This document shows, piece after piece, positions 7,891 through 16,630 of a stretch of DNA of 64,000 nucleotides. The translations under genes and the position numbers were made by a program. Under the pieces are notes generated by a model. That model did not search any database. It saw only the letters and a program-made list of their open reading frames with translations, and had not been told where the DNA came from. This DNA is from SZAS-79 sp964599095 (GTDB lineage: Bacteria > Pseudomonadota > Gammaproteobacteria > Burkholderiales > SG8-39), in the NCBI GenBank assembly GCA_964599095.1, contig CAZREB010000008.1, forward strand, positions 143,003-207,002, written 5' to 3'. Numbering within the stretch: position 1 is the stretch's first letter; every line of letters starts with the position of its first letter.

Positions 7891-9791
7891 GCCGTGGCTC
7901 CCGGTGCGGCGCCGTTGCCGGCGCTTTCGGCGGCGCGGCGCCGGCGGACCATGGCGTAGCCCAGCCCGAAGAGCGCCACCAGCAGCGGCATCAGCGCGAT
8001 GTTGATGACCTTGGTCCAGAACTGCAGCGCCTCCGCATCCTGGCGCAGCGTCTTGCGAAGCTCCTTGAGGACGTGGCGCGTCTCGACGACGCGCTTCTTG
8101 AAGCGATCGAGCTCGGCCTGCTGCTCGGGCGACAGGATCTGCGCCGACTTCACGCCGCCGGACTGCTTCTGCAGCTTCTGCATCTTCTCGGTCGTCTGGG
8201 TCAGCTCGTCCTCGAGTTCCTTGATCTTGCCGAAGTACTGCTTCTGCGCGTTCGCTTCCATTTCGCGGACCACGGTCAGCGGCCGGAAGCTCGAGGCGCG
8301 CGTGCGCAGGCTCATCAGGTCGTCGCCCGAGGCGAGCTGCTCGATCATGCCCTGCACCAGCGCGAGGTTGCCGTTGGACGGCACCACGACCCGTTGGCCG
8401 AGGATGTTCTGCACCTCGACTGCAGCGCCGTCGGCCAGCATGTCGGCATCGGCCACCAGCACCACCGAGTTCTCGGCCGCGGCTTCCTTGAGTTGCGGTA
8501 CTGGATCGGCCGCAGGTTTCTTGTCCTTGTCCTGGTTGAAGGGCGCAGGCTTGCCTTCAGGGAACGCGGTCTTGAACTTGCCGGCGAGGCGCAGCGCAAG
8601 CGGCTTGGCCTTGTTGTCCGGTGCGAAACCCTTCATTGCCGCGTCGCCCGAGACCGAAGCCACGATGTTGTCGACCAGCATCGAGTTCGGCGAGGTGCGC
8701 GCGAGCTCGGTGACCTTGAGCCCCTCGGCCGGCTTGGACGCGTCGAACACGCCCGAGAACGCCAGCAGCAGCGTGTCGATCTGGCCGGTGGCCACGTCGT
8801 CCTTGTTGAGCGCGGTCTTGTTGAGCGTCATCACGGTAGGCGTGTAGCGTTGGCCGGCGCCGGAAGCGTAGGTCACGTCGGCCACCACCTTGCCCTGGTC
8901 CATGTTGATGCCCCAGGCCTTGAACAGCCGCGGCAGCGAGGACGAACCCGGCTGGCCCGGCATCGTCGGCATCATCGGGTTGGGCTGCTGGTCGAAGAAC
9001 ATGTACGGATCGACGAAGGCGATCAGCTTGCCGCCGCGCAGCACGAACTGGTCGAGCGCGTACTCGGCCGATTCCATGATGTCGCGCGGCTGGATCACGA
9101 GCAGGACCTTGATGTCCTTGTCGATCGCCTCGGCGGTCATCGGCACTTCCTTGACGTTGAAGTCGCGCTTCAACTCGTTGGCGAGCACCCAGGGTTCGCT
9201 GCCCTGCCGGGTCATCGGGTTCATGGGCGCGCCGAGCACCGGCACCGCGCTCATGAGGCCGATGGTCGGGCGCTCGGCGTTCGCGACCCGCGAAATCGCC
9301 TTGACCAGGTCGTACTCGAGCAGCATTTCGCGCTGTTGCGAGATGTTCGAGATCGATTGCTTCCTGTCGAGCCGGCTGACCGACAGGCCGAGGTAGAACT
9401 GCTCGCCGGAAAAGAGCGTCTGCGGGTCGACGCCGTCGAGCTGCGCGGCGTCCTCCTCGTCGGAGTCCGGCTTGGGGTTGTATTTCTCGACCACCAGGTT
9501 CGGGCCGGCAACCGCCTGGAACTCGCGCACCAGGTCTTCGACGCGCTGCGCGAAGCTGCGCAACTGGACGGGAATCGCGTTGTCGCCCTGCGAGATGTAC
9601 AACCTCAGCTTCACCGGGCCGTCGAGCTTCTGCAGGATCTTCCTGGTGCCGTCGGAAAGCGTGTAGAGCTTGCCGTCGGTCAGGTCGGCGCGCGCCGCGC
9701 CGCCCGCAGCGAGGTAGTTGAACGCCACGAGGATGATGAAAAGGGCCGCGAGCCCGACGGCCGAGAACAGGAAGGTTTCGTATTTTTTCAT
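7887..9791 (-). CDS. GldG-type auxiliary component of ABC-2 transporter
   Basis: Membrane-anchored protein of 634 aa. An N-terminal TM segment (about residues 9-29) is followed by a large extracytoplasmic ABC-auxiliary domain, a coiled coil near residues 510-590 (LEDELTQTTEKMQKLQKQ) and a C-terminal TM segment near 598-618 with a basic end (RRRRAAES). This is the GldG/IgnF-like layout. In gliding bacteria the relatives work in motility, but the family is widespread in non-gliders with unknown cargo. It lies 6 bp after the permease gene and overlaps the DUF4340 gene. Confidence 0.85.
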   Translation of the reverse strand: MKKYETFLFSAVGLAALFIILVAFNYLAAGGAARADLTDGKLYTLSDGTRKILQKLDGPVKLRLYISQGDNAIPVQLRSFAQRVEDLVREFQAVAGPNLVVEKYNPKPDSDEEDAAQLDGVDPQTLFSGEQFYLGLSVSRLDRKQSISNISQQREMLLEYDLVKAISRVANAERPTIGLMSAVPVLGAPMNPMTRQGSEPWVLANELKRDFNVKEVPMTAEAIDKDIKVLLVIQPRDIMESAEYALDQFVLRGGKLIAFVDPYMFFDQQPNPMMPTMPGQPGSSSLPRLFKAWGINMDQGKVVADVTYASGAGQRYTPTVMTLNKTALNKDDVATGQIDTLLLAFSGVFDASKPAEGLKVTELARTSPNSMLVDNIVASVSGDAAMKGFAPDNKAKPLALRLAGKFKTAFPEGKPAPFNQDKDKKPAADPVPQLKEAAAENSVVLVADADMLADGAAVEVQNILGQRVVVPSNGNLALVQGMIEQLASGDDLMSLRTRASSFRPLTVVREMEANAQKQYFGKIKELEDELTQTTEKMQKLQKQSGGVKSAQILSPEQQAELDRFKKRVVETRHVLKELRKTLRQDAEALQFWTKVINIALMPLLVALFGLGYAMVRRRRAAESAGNGAAPGATA

Positions 9792-9797
9792 GGTCGA

Positions 9798-10550
9798 TCA
9801 GCCTGCCCGGTGGTTGCGGATGATCACGGAAGTCGCAAACAGCGCGAATCCGATCACCGAGAGGAAGAAGAAGAGGTCGCGGGTGTCGATCACGCCTTTC
9901 TGGAACCCGTCGAAATGGGTGATGACCGAGAACGCGGCCACGACCTGGACCAGCGCCGGGTTCGCCCAGCGGGTCATCATGTCGGTGACCGGGTTGAAGC
10001 CGGCGAGGATCAGGAACAGGCACAGCACCACCGACAGGATGAACGCGATCACCTGGTTGCGCGTGAGCGCCGAGGTCATGCAGGTGATCGCGAGGTACGC
10101 GCCCGAGAGCAGGAAGCTGCCGATGTAGCCGGCCGCGATCATGCCGTTGTCCGGGTCGCCGAGCACGTTGACCGTGATCGCGATCGGGAAGGTCAGCGCC
10201 AGCGCGATTGCGAGGAAGGTCCACGACGCGAGGAACTTGGCGACGATCGCCTCCCAGGCATTCACCGGCATCGTGAGCAGCAGCTCCATCGTGCCGGAGC
10301 GGCGCTCCTCGGACCAGACGCGCATGCCCACCGCGGGCACCAGCACCAGGTAGATCCACGGATGCCACGAGAAGAACGACGAGAGGCTCGCCTCGCCGCG
10401 CTCGAAGAAGCTGCCGACGGTAAACGTGAAGAACCCGGCGAGCAGCAGGAAGATCACGAGGAACACATACGCGACCGGCGAGGTGAAGTAGGACGACAAC
10501 TCGCGCTTGGCGATCGCCCGGATATTGGCGACGGAACTGTTCGCTTTCAT
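9798..10550 (-). CDS. ABC-2 type transporter permease
   Basis: Inner-membrane permease of 250 aa with about six hydrophobic segments, beginning with KRELSSYFTSPVAYVFLVIF, the typical start of GldF-like permeases. The motif WSEERRSGTMELLLTMPVN is characteristic of ABC-2 permeases that partner GldA-like ATPases. It abuts the ATPase gene (1-bp overlap at 10550) and precedes the GldG-like gene by 6 bp. It presumably forms the channel of the exporter encoded by this operon. Confidence 0.9.
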   Translation of the reverse strand: MKANSSVANIRAIAKRELSSYFTSPVAYVFLVIFLLLAGFFTFTVGSFFERGEASLSSFFSWHPWIYLVLVPAVGMRVWSEERRSGTMELLLTMPVNAWEAIVAKFLASWTFLAIALALTFPIAITVNVLGDPDNGMIAAGYIGSFLLSGAYLAITCMTSALTRNQVIAFILSVVLCLFLILAGFNPVTDMMTRWANPALVQVVAAFSVITHFDGFQKGVIDTRDLFFFLSVIGFALFATSVIIRNHRAG

Positions 10551-11479
10551 TATTTTTTCACCGTGTCGGGCAGGGTAATGCGGCGGAACACTTCGTCGAG
10601 CTGGCCTTCCTCGGTGCGCAGCGCATCGATGCGCCAGCCTTCGCGGCCGGCGAGGTCGACGACCGCGCGGGCGAGGGCGGCCGGCGAATTCTTGTCCTTG
10701 GGGAAGACGCGCAGCGAACCATTGACGGTCTCGACCCGCGCGGCTTCCGGCAGGCCCGCAAGCCTGGCCGCGTCCGCATTCGGCGAGGCGATCGTGACCG
10801 CGCCGGCGAGGTCCGACATGTTGCGCAATTCCTGCGGCGTGCCGTTGGCCACGATGCGGCCGCGGTCGATGATGATCGCGCGGGTGCAGGCCGCGTCGAC
10901 TTCCTCGAGGATGTGGGTAGAGAAGATCACCGCCTTGGTCTTGCCCATCTCGCGGATCAGGTTCCTCACCTCGTGCTTCTGGTTCGGGTCGAGGCCGTCG
11001 GTCGGCTCGTCCATGATCAGGACTTCGGGGTCGTGGATCAGCGACTGGGCGAGGCAGGTGCGGTGCCGGTAGCCCTTGGAGAGCGTGTCGATCTGCTGGT
11101 GCAGCACGGAAGACAGGAAACAGAGGTCGACGACGCGATGGACCGCTTTTTTCTTCGCGTCGCCGCTGAGGCCGCGCAACTCTGCGGTGAACCCGAGGAA
11201 CCCCTCGACCGACATGTCCGGGTAGGAGGCGGCATTCTCGGGCAGGTAGCCCACCAGGCGCTTGGCCGCGAGGGCGTCCTCGATCACGTCGTGCCCGCCG
11301 ATCGAGATCTTCCCGTCCGTGGGCGGCAGGAAGCCGGTGATCATGCGCATGGTGGTCGATTTGCCGGCGCCGTTGGGCCCGAGGAACCCGAGCACCTCGC
11401 CGCGCTCGACCGAAAATGACAGGTCGTCGACAGCCTTCTTCGGCCCGAACGACTTGGTCAGGTGTTCTATCCGTATCAT
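10550..11479 (-). CDS. ABC transporter ATP-binding protein
   Basis: Cytoplasmic ATPase of 309 aa for the downstream permease. The Walker A motif GPNGAGKST is at residues 34-42, the signature LSKGYRHR near 135, Walker B LIMDEPTDGLDP near 157, and the switch histidine in STHILEEV. Residues after about 220 form the extra C-terminal domain common in GldA/CcmA-like exporters. It is the first gene of the minus-strand operon (ATPase, permease, GldG-like, DUF4340). The exported substrate is unknown. Confidence 0.93.
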   Translation of the reverse strand: MIRIEHLTKSFGPKKAVDDLSFSVERGEVLGFLGPNGAGKSTTMRMITGFLPPTDGKISIGGHDVIEDALAAKRLVGYLPENAASYPDMSVEGFLGFTAELRGLSGDAKKKAVHRVVDLCFLSSVLHQQIDTLSKGYRHRTCLAQSLIHDPEVLIMDEPTDGLDPNQKHEVRNLIREMGKTKAVIFSTHILEEVDAACTRAIIIDRGRIVANGTPQELRNMSDLAGAVTIASPNADAARLAGLPEAARVETVNGSLRVFPKDKNSPAALARAVVDLAGREGWRIDALRTEEGQLDEVFRRITLPDTVKK

Positions 11480-11617
11480 CGCTTAAGCCTTGTAATTTTT
11501 AGAGTTCCGCGATTGCCGGGGCGGTAGTTAGGGCCGCGCCCCCGCGGATTCAAGGGGGCGCATTATCGCCCAAATACGGCACCGGCCGGCCGGCATGCTC
11601 GGCGTTTGAGCGCAGTT

Positions 11618-12535
11618 TCAGCGTTTGGTTCGCGGGGCGTGCGGCGCGTGCGAGCGAAGGAATCCGCGAAAGGCCTGCGCCGCGGCCGACAAATGCTTGT
11701 CGCGCCAGTGGACGATGTGCCAAACCCCGGCGATCGGGAAATCGCGGGCCTTGAGCACCTGGACTTCACGCAGGTCGTAGTCGGTAAGTGCGTGCCGCGA
11801 AAGCACGGCGAGCCCCATGCCGCCGGCGACCGCCTGCTTGATGGCTTCGTTCGAGCCGAGCGTGATCCGGTTCGGCAGCTTGATGCGCTGCCGCGAAAGG
11901 TACTCGTCCACCGCCATGCGGGTACCCGAGCCGGTTTCGCGCAGCAGGAAGCGGTGTGCGGTCAGGTCGGCGAGCGAATATCGCCCGCGGGGCGGCGCAA
12001 AATCACCCGGCGCGATCAGCACCAGCGGGTTGTCGAGGAGCGGTTCGGCCTCGATCGCCCAGTCGAGCGGGGGCACGCTCATGACGTGGAAATCGTCTAG
12101 GTGGTCGCGCAGGCGCGCGAGGATGCCTTCGCGGTTCTGCACGTCGAGCTCCACCTCGATGCCCGGGTGCAGCCGGCAGAACTGGCCGAGCGCCTTGGGC
12201 AGGAAGTATTTGGCCGTGGTCACCACGGATACGCGCAGCCGGCCGCGACGCAGCGCGTCCGCGTCGTCCACCGCAGCCTCGAAACGAGACCACAGGGCGG
12301 AGAACTCGGTGCAGGTGTCGTAGAGCAGGCGGCCCACTTCGGTGAGCTGAACGCGACGACCGGACGCCTCGAACAACGGGCGGCCGACCGTTTCGGCGAG
12401 GCTCCTGACCTGGATCGACACCGAGGGCTGCGTCAGGTGCAGCGCTTCGGCCGCGCGCGAGAAGCTCGCATGGCGGGCCACCGCCTCGAAGATCTGGAGC
12501 TGTCGCAGCGTGGCGTTGCGGGGAAGGTTTCGCAT
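11618..12535 (-). CDS. LysR-family transcriptional regulator, CbbR-like
   Basis: Regulator of 305 aa with an N-terminal winged helix-turn-helix (about residues 8-66, including RQLQIFEAVARHASFSRAA and LTQPSVSIQVRSL) and a C-terminal periplasmic-binding-like effector domain. The N-terminus is close to CbbR proteins, which control Calvin-cycle genes. It is divergent from the class I aldolase gene, with a 257-bp spacer suited to shared control. No RuBisCO genes are in the window, so a role in carbon fixation is not shown. It probably regulates itself and perhaps the aldolase. Confidence 0.87.
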   Translation of the reverse strand: MRNLPRNATLRQLQIFEAVARHASFSRAAEALHLTQPSVSIQVRSLAETVGRPLFEASGRRVQLTEVGRLLYDTCTEFSALWSRFEAAVDDADALRRGRLRVSVVTTAKYFLPKALGQFCRLHPGIEVELDVQNREGILARLRDHLDDFHVMSVPPLDWAIEAEPLLDNPLVLIAPGDFAPPRGRYSLADLTAHRFLLRETGSGTRMAVDEYLSRQRIKLPNRITLGSNEAIKQAVAGGMGLAVLSRHALTDYDLREVQVLKARDFPIAGVWHIVHWRDKHLSAAAQAFRGFLRSHAPHAPRTKR

Positions 12536-12792
12536 CGGCTATATATAGATGATAGTCAATGAACAAGCAAAATAACTCCAATTGGACTCTATTGTCGGCG
12601 AAGTCCAGACTTCGCGCCTGTCCACTCAGGAAGTTGTTGCACACGATGCTCGAAGAGGTCAAAGGTGAAGGGTCCGCAACGCGTGCGAAAGCGCCTGCTC
12701 GGCGCCGGAACCGCGGTCCCGGCGGACACGCCGAGAAGGTAAAATCCAGCCCTCCGCGAACCACCTTTCACCCTGATCAATCGAGGACCTGT
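12536..12792. promoter_or_regulatory. Divergent LysR/aldolase control region
   Basis: The end next to the LysR gene is AT-rich (TATATATAGATGATAG). It holds the perfect 10-bp palindrome TCCAATTGGA at 12577-12586 and the hairpin CGAAGT-CCAG-ACTTCG at 12599-12614. Either could be a LysR binding site, which is usual for this arrangement. I could not assign confident -35 and -10 boxes. Confidence 0.4.
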
Positions 12793-13818
12793 ATGGACAA
12801 GGCACTGCTTTCCAAAACCGCTGCTGCGATGGTCGCCAAAGGCAAGGGCATCCTGGCCGCCGACGAGTCGGCCGGCACCTGCGAAAAGCGCTTCCAGTCG
12901 GTCAACGTCCCGTGCACCGAGGACAACCGCCGCGCCTACCGCGGGCTGCTGTTCTCCACCCCCGGGGTCAACAAGTACGTCTCCGGCGTGATCCTGCACG
13001 ACGAAACGCTGCGCCAGAGCAATCCCGCGGGCGTGGCCTTCCCCGACTACCTGGCCAACCTCGGCGTGATCCCGGGGATCAAGGTGGACAAGGGGACCGT
13101 CAACATCCCGCTGACCACCGGCGGCGAGAAGGTCACCGAGGGGCTGGACGGCCTCGACAAGCGCCTGGCCGAGTACTTCAAGCTCGGCGCGCGCTTCGCC
13201 AAGTGGCGCGCGGTGATCACGATCGGTGACGGCATGCCCTCGCATACCTGCATTTACGCCAATGCCCATGCGCTGGCGCGCTATGCGGCCGCCTGCCAGG
13301 CCGCGTCGATCGTGCCGATGATCGAGCCCGAAGTGCTGCTCGACGGCAGCCACACGATCGAGCGCTGCGAAGAGGTGACCGAAGCCACGCTGCGGGCCAC
13401 CTTCGCCGCGCTGGCCGCCTACAACGTGGCCTCCGAGCACACGATCCTCAAGGCGAGCATGGTGGTCTCGGGCAACACCTGCCCGCGCCAGGCCGGCGTC
13501 GAGGAAGTGGCCGAGCGCACGCTGCGCGTGCTGAAGCGCACCGTCCCGGCGGCGCTGCCGGGCGTGGTGTTCCTGTCCGGCGGGCAGACGGATATTTCGG
13601 CAACCGCCCACCTGGATGCGATGAACCGCATGGGCCATGCGCCCTGGCCGCTGACGTTCTCGTACTCGCGCGCGCTGCAGAACACCGCGCTCAAGGCCTG
13701 GAGCGGCGATGCGGCGAACGCGGCGAAAGCGCAGGCGGCGTTTGCGCACCGGGCGCACATGAACGGCCTGGCCGCCGAAGGCAAGTGGAAGATGGAACTG
13801 GAGAAGTCCGCCGCGTAA
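12793..13818 (+). CDS. Class I fructose-bisphosphate aldolase
   Basis: Glycolytic and gluconeogenic aldolase (fructose 1,6-bisphosphate to DHAP plus GAP) of 341 aa. It is the Schiff-base (class I) type: GILAADES near residue 20, the GARFAKWRAV lysine, and the Schiff-base lysine K220 in TILKASMV. The open frame runs upstream to 12559, but ATG 12793 gives the standard N-terminus MDKALLSKTA and has GAGG 7 bp before it. Betaproteobacteria usually carry a class II zinc enzyme at the position before purC, so a class I enzyme here is notable. Confidence 0.95.
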   Translation: MDKALLSKTAAAMVAKGKGILAADESAGTCEKRFQSVNVPCTEDNRRAYRGLLFSTPGVNKYVSGVILHDETLRQSNPAGVAFPDYLANLGVIPGIKVDKGTVNIPLTTGGEKVTEGLDGLDKRLAEYFKLGARFAKWRAVITIGDGMPSHTCIYANAHALARYAAACQAASIVPMIEPEVLLDGSHTIERCEEVTEATLRATFAALAAYNVASEHTILKASMVVSGNTCPRQAGVEEVAERTLRVLKRTVPAALPGVVFLSGGQTDISATAHLDAMNRMGHAPWPLTFSYSRALQNTALKAWSGDAANAAKAQAAFAHRAHMNGLAAEGKWKMELEKSAA

Positions 13819-13823
13819 TCAAG

Positions 13824-13850
13824 CACGGGGAGCCCCGCGGTTCTCCCGTG
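13824..13850. terminator. Possible hairpin after the aldolase gene, related to repeat family A
   Basis: The stretch can pair CACGGG with CCCGTG around a GC-rich loop, 5 bp after the aldolase stop. No T-run follows. The sequence resembles a degenerate family A element, so it may be either a weak terminator or a decayed repeat. Confidence 0.4.
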
Positions 13851-13876
13851 TTCCCTCCCCAACCGTAAACTCCCCA

Positions 13877-14773
13877 ATGACCTCACCTCTATACGAAGCG
13901 ACTATCAAGAGCCTGCCCAAGCTTGGCAGCGGCAAGGTGCGCGACATCTACGCGGTCGGCACCGACAAGATGCTGATCGTCACCTCGGATCGCCTGTCGG
14001 CGTTCGACGTCGTGCTCGGCGACCCGATCCCGTACAAGGGGCAGGTGCTCACCGAGATGGCCAATTTCTGGTTCGCGAAGCTCGGCCACGTGATTGCCAA
14101 TCACCTGACCGGCATCGACCCGGAGACGGTGGTTTCGGGTGCCGACGAAAAGGCGCAGGTTCGCGGCCGCTCGATCGTCGTGAAGAAGCTCAAGCCGCTG
14201 CCGATCGAGGCGGTGGTTCGCGGCTACATCATCGGCTCGGGGTGGAAGGACTACCAGCAGACCGGCGCGGTGTGCGGGATCCAACTGCCCAAGGGACTGC
14301 AGCAGGCGGCCAAGCTGGCCGAGCCGATCTTCACGCCGGCCACCAAGGCCGAGATCGGCGAGCACGACGAGAACATCTCGTTCGAGCAGATGAGCAAGAC
14401 GATTGGCGCCGAGCTTGCGGCCAGGGTGCGCGACGTTGCGCTGCGCCTCTACAAGGAAGCCGCGGACTACGCGGCGACCAAGGGCATCATCATCGCCGAC
14501 ACGAAGTTCGAGTTCGGCCTCGACGAGAAGAACAACCTGGTGCTGATCGACGAGGTGCTGACCGCCGATTCGTCGCGCTTCTGGCCGGCCAGCGAATACA
14601 AGGTAGGCATCAGCCCGCCGTCGTTCGACAAGCAGTTCGTGCGCGACTACCTCGAGACGCTGGCCTGGGACAAGAAGCCCCCGGCGCCGAAGCTGCCGCC
14701 CGAAGTGCTTGCGAAGACCTCCGAGAAATACCGCGAGGCCCTTGAACGGCTGACCGGCAAGAAGCTTTCCTGA
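13877..14773 (+). CDS. purC: Phosphoribosylaminoimidazole-succinocarboxamide synthase
   Basis: Makes SAICAR from CAIR, aspartate and ATP in purine biosynthesis. The protein has 298 aa and shows the family pattern: GSGKVRDIY near residues 17-25, SDRLSAFDV, the PIEAVVRGYIIGSGWKDYQ segment, and ADTKFEFG with VLIDEVLTADSSRFW toward the C-terminus. It lies 58 bp after the aldolase gene and 40 bp before purE, a conserved betaproteobacterial order. It acts in the cytoplasm. Confidence 0.97.
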   Translation: MTSPLYEATIKSLPKLGSGKVRDIYAVGTDKMLIVTSDRLSAFDVVLGDPIPYKGQVLTEMANFWFAKLGHVIANHLTGIDPETVVSGADEKAQVRGRSIVVKKLKPLPIEAVVRGYIIGSGWKDYQQTGAVCGIQLPKGLQQAAKLAEPIFTPATKAEIGEHDENISFEQMSKTIGAELAARVRDVALRLYKEAADYAATKGIIIADTKFEFGLDEKNNLVLIDEVLTADSSRFWPASEYKVGISPPSFDKQFVRDYLETLAWDKKPPAPKLPPEVLAKTSEKYREALERLTGKKLS

Positions 14774-14813
14774 CCGCAACCAGACCAACCACAACGGAAC
14801 GAACCAAACGACT

Positions 14814-15305
14814 ATGGCTGCTCCCCTCGTTGGCATCCTCATGGGCTCCACCTCCGACTGGGAGGTGATGAAGCAGGCGGCAAAGGTGCTGGATGAATTC
14901 GGCATCGCGTACGAAGCGCGCGCGATGTCGGCGCACCGCACGCCCGACCTGGTCGAGGAATTCGTCAAGGCCGCGCCCGGCCGCGGCATGAAATGCATCA
15001 TCGCCGGCGCGGGTGCCGCCGCGCACCTGGCCGGCGTCGTTGCAGCGCACACCACGCTTCCGGTGCTCGGCGTGCCGATGCCCTCGAAGCACCTCAACGG
15101 CATGGACTCGCTGCTCTCCACCGTGCAGATGCCCAAGGGCATCCCGGTGGCGACCTTCGCGATCGGCGATGCCGGCGCGGCTAATGCCGCGCTGTTTGCC
15201 GTCGCGATGCTCGCGTTGTCGGATGCGAAGCTCGCGAAAAAGCTCACTGCATTCCGCAAGAAGCAATCGGACGCGGTACGCGCCGCGGTGCTTCCCAAGG
15301 CGTGA
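14814..15305 (+). CDS. purE: 5-(carboxyamino)imidazole ribonucleotide mutase
   Basis: Purine biosynthesis enzyme of 163 aa. It looks like class I PurE, which converts N5-CAIR to CAIR: GSTSDWEVM near the N-terminus, SAHRTPD, IIAGAGAAAHLAGV and the LLSTVQMPKGIPVAT loop. Class I enzymes depend on PurK for their substrate, and purK normally follows purE in this neighbourhood. Here the purE stop overlaps the next gene (GTGA) and purK is missing from the cluster; it may be elsewhere in the genome. Confidence 0.95.
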   Translation: MAAPLVGILMGSTSDWEVMKQAAKVLDEFGIAYEARAMSAHRTPDLVEEFVKAAPGRGMKCIIAGAGAAAHLAGVVAAHTTLPVLGVPMPSKHLNGMDSLLSTVQMPKGIPVATFAIGDAGAANAALFAVAMLALSDAKLAKKLTAFRKKQSDAVRAAVLPKA

Positions 15306-16240
15306 ACCCGGACGTCCAGCGGGCCGCGGAACTCCTCAGGCGCGGCCGGCTGGTCGCGTTCCCCACCGAAACGGTCTACGGCCTCGGGGCGGATGCCTCG
15401 AGCAGCGAGGCGATCGCCCGCCTCTACGCAGTCAAGGGCCGGCCCGGCGACCACCCGGTAATCGTGCATTTCGCCGACGCGCAAAAGGCGTTTGAATGGG
15501 CGCGCGACGTGCCGGACGCCGCGCGCAAGCTCGCCGCGAAATTCTGGCCCGGGCCGCTGACGCTGATCCTCAAGCGCGCGCCGAATGTCGGCGATTTCGT
15601 GACCGGCGGGCAGGATACCGTCGGGCTGCGCGTGCCCGCCCATCCGCTGGCGCACGAGCTGCTGGTCGCGTTCGGCGGCGGCCTGGCGGCGCCTTCGGCC
15701 AACCGCTTCGGCCGGGTGTCGCCGACCACCGCAGGGCACGTGCGCGACGACCTCGGCACGGATGTCGATCTCATCCTCGACGGCGGGCCGTGCGGCGTGG
15801 GCATCGAATCGACCATAGTCGACCTGTCGCGCGGCCGGCCGGTGCTGCTGCGTCCCGGCGGGATCGGCATTGCCGAACTCGAGACGGCCCTCGGCGAGCC
15901 GGTGACCTTGCCCGATGCAGATGCGCCGCGCGTCTCCGGCAGCCTGCCTGCGCATTACGCGCCTCGCACACCTGCTCGACTGCTGCCGGCCGCAGCGCTC
16001 GATGCGGAGATCGCACGGCTGGGATCGGAAGCCGCCGTGCTTGCGCTTTCGCCGCCGGATGATCGCGTCGATTTCTGGGTGCGCCTGCCCAAGGACCCGG
16101 TGGCCTACGCGCAGAAGCTCTATTCCGCGTTGCGCGAGCTCGACGGCACCGGCTCGAAGATGCTGCTGATCGAATCCCCGCCCGACTCGCCCGAATGGCG
16201 CGCCGTGCTTGACCGCCTGCGCCGGGCGGCGCGAGACTAG
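15302..16240 (+). CDS. L-threonylcarbamoyladenylate synthase (Sua5/YrdC family)
   Basis: Makes threonylcarbamoyl-AMP for the t6A modification of ANN-decoding tRNAs. The protein has 312 aa, the long Sua5 form: a YrdC domain over about residues 1-200 (RLVAFPTETVYGLGADA, KGRPGDHPVIVHF, APSANRFGRVSPTTA, GVGIESTIVDL) and a C-terminal Sua5 domain introduced by SGSLPAHYAPRTPARL. It starts with GTG 15302 overlapping the purE stop by 4 bp, so it is translationally coupled to purE. Confidence 0.94.
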   Translation: MNPDVQRAAELLRRGRLVAFPTETVYGLGADASSSEAIARLYAVKGRPGDHPVIVHFADAQKAFEWARDVPDAARKLAAKFWPGPLTLILKRAPNVGDFVTGGQDTVGLRVPAHPLAHELLVAFGGGLAAPSANRFGRVSPTTAGHVRDDLGTDVDLILDGGPCGVGIESTIVDLSRGRPVLLRPGGIGIAELETALGEPVTLPDADAPRVSGSLPAHYAPRTPARLLPAAALDAEIARLGSEAAVLALSPPDDRVDFWVRLPKDPVAYAQKLYSALRELDGTGSKMLLIESPPDSPEWRAVLDRLRRAARD

Positions 16241-16243
16241 CCG

Positions 16244-16573
16244 ATGGATCGCATCTTCGCGCTGTTCGCAGCGGCGGCGCTGCTTGCCGGCTGCAACGCA
16301 AATCTCGGATTCCAGGTCGGCAACATGGGTCGCTCGGCGACAGTGCCCACGGTCGGGCCCGGCTCGTCGTTCTCTTCGAGCGGCGTCAGCATCCGGTTCG
16401 GCGACGTCCCGCCGGCAGGTGCCTTCATCGGCGCGGCCGGTATCGGCATGCTGTACGGCAGCGATCCGCAGGCCGGCACGCAACGCACGCCGCCGATGGA
16501 CGAATCGCGCCGCATCAACGAGCAGGACTGCCGCAACCCGGTGCAGAATTCCGGAAACCTGCACTGCCGATAG
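16244..16573 (+). CDS. Small predicted lipoprotein
   Basis: Protein of 109 aa with a signal peptide ending in the lipobox LLAGC (Cys 17), so it is probably lipidated and anchored in a membrane facing the periplasm. The mature part is Gly/Ser-rich with no domain I recognise. A neutral residue (Asn) follows the Cys, which by the +2 rule fits outer-membrane sorting. It starts 4 bp after the sua5 stop and so is likely cotranscribed. The function is unknown. Confidence 0.72.
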   Translation: MDRIFALFAAAALLAGCNANLGFQVGNMGRSATVPTVGPGSSFSSSGVSIRFGDVPPAGAFIGAAGIGMLYGSDPQAGTQRTPPMDESRRINEQDCRNPVQNSGNLHCR

Positions 16574-16630
16574 ACCCGGGACGGCGCCTGCGCCTGTCCG
16601 GGGCGATCAAACAACCAAAGGGGAGACGAA

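Noticed and set aside
8073..11072. Open frame of 999 codons on the plus strand opposite the ABC operon
   Set aside because: It is antisense to four well-recognised genes and its residues are Arg/His/Gly-rich with no domain, as expected for shadow frames in high-GC DNA.
12559..12792. N-terminal extension of the class I aldolase
   Set aside because: The extra 78 codons cross the control region and precede the normal aldolase N-terminus.
13889..16564. Open frame of 891 codons on the minus strand
   Set aside because: It is antisense to purC, purE, sua5 and the lipoprotein gene and has no recognisable motif.
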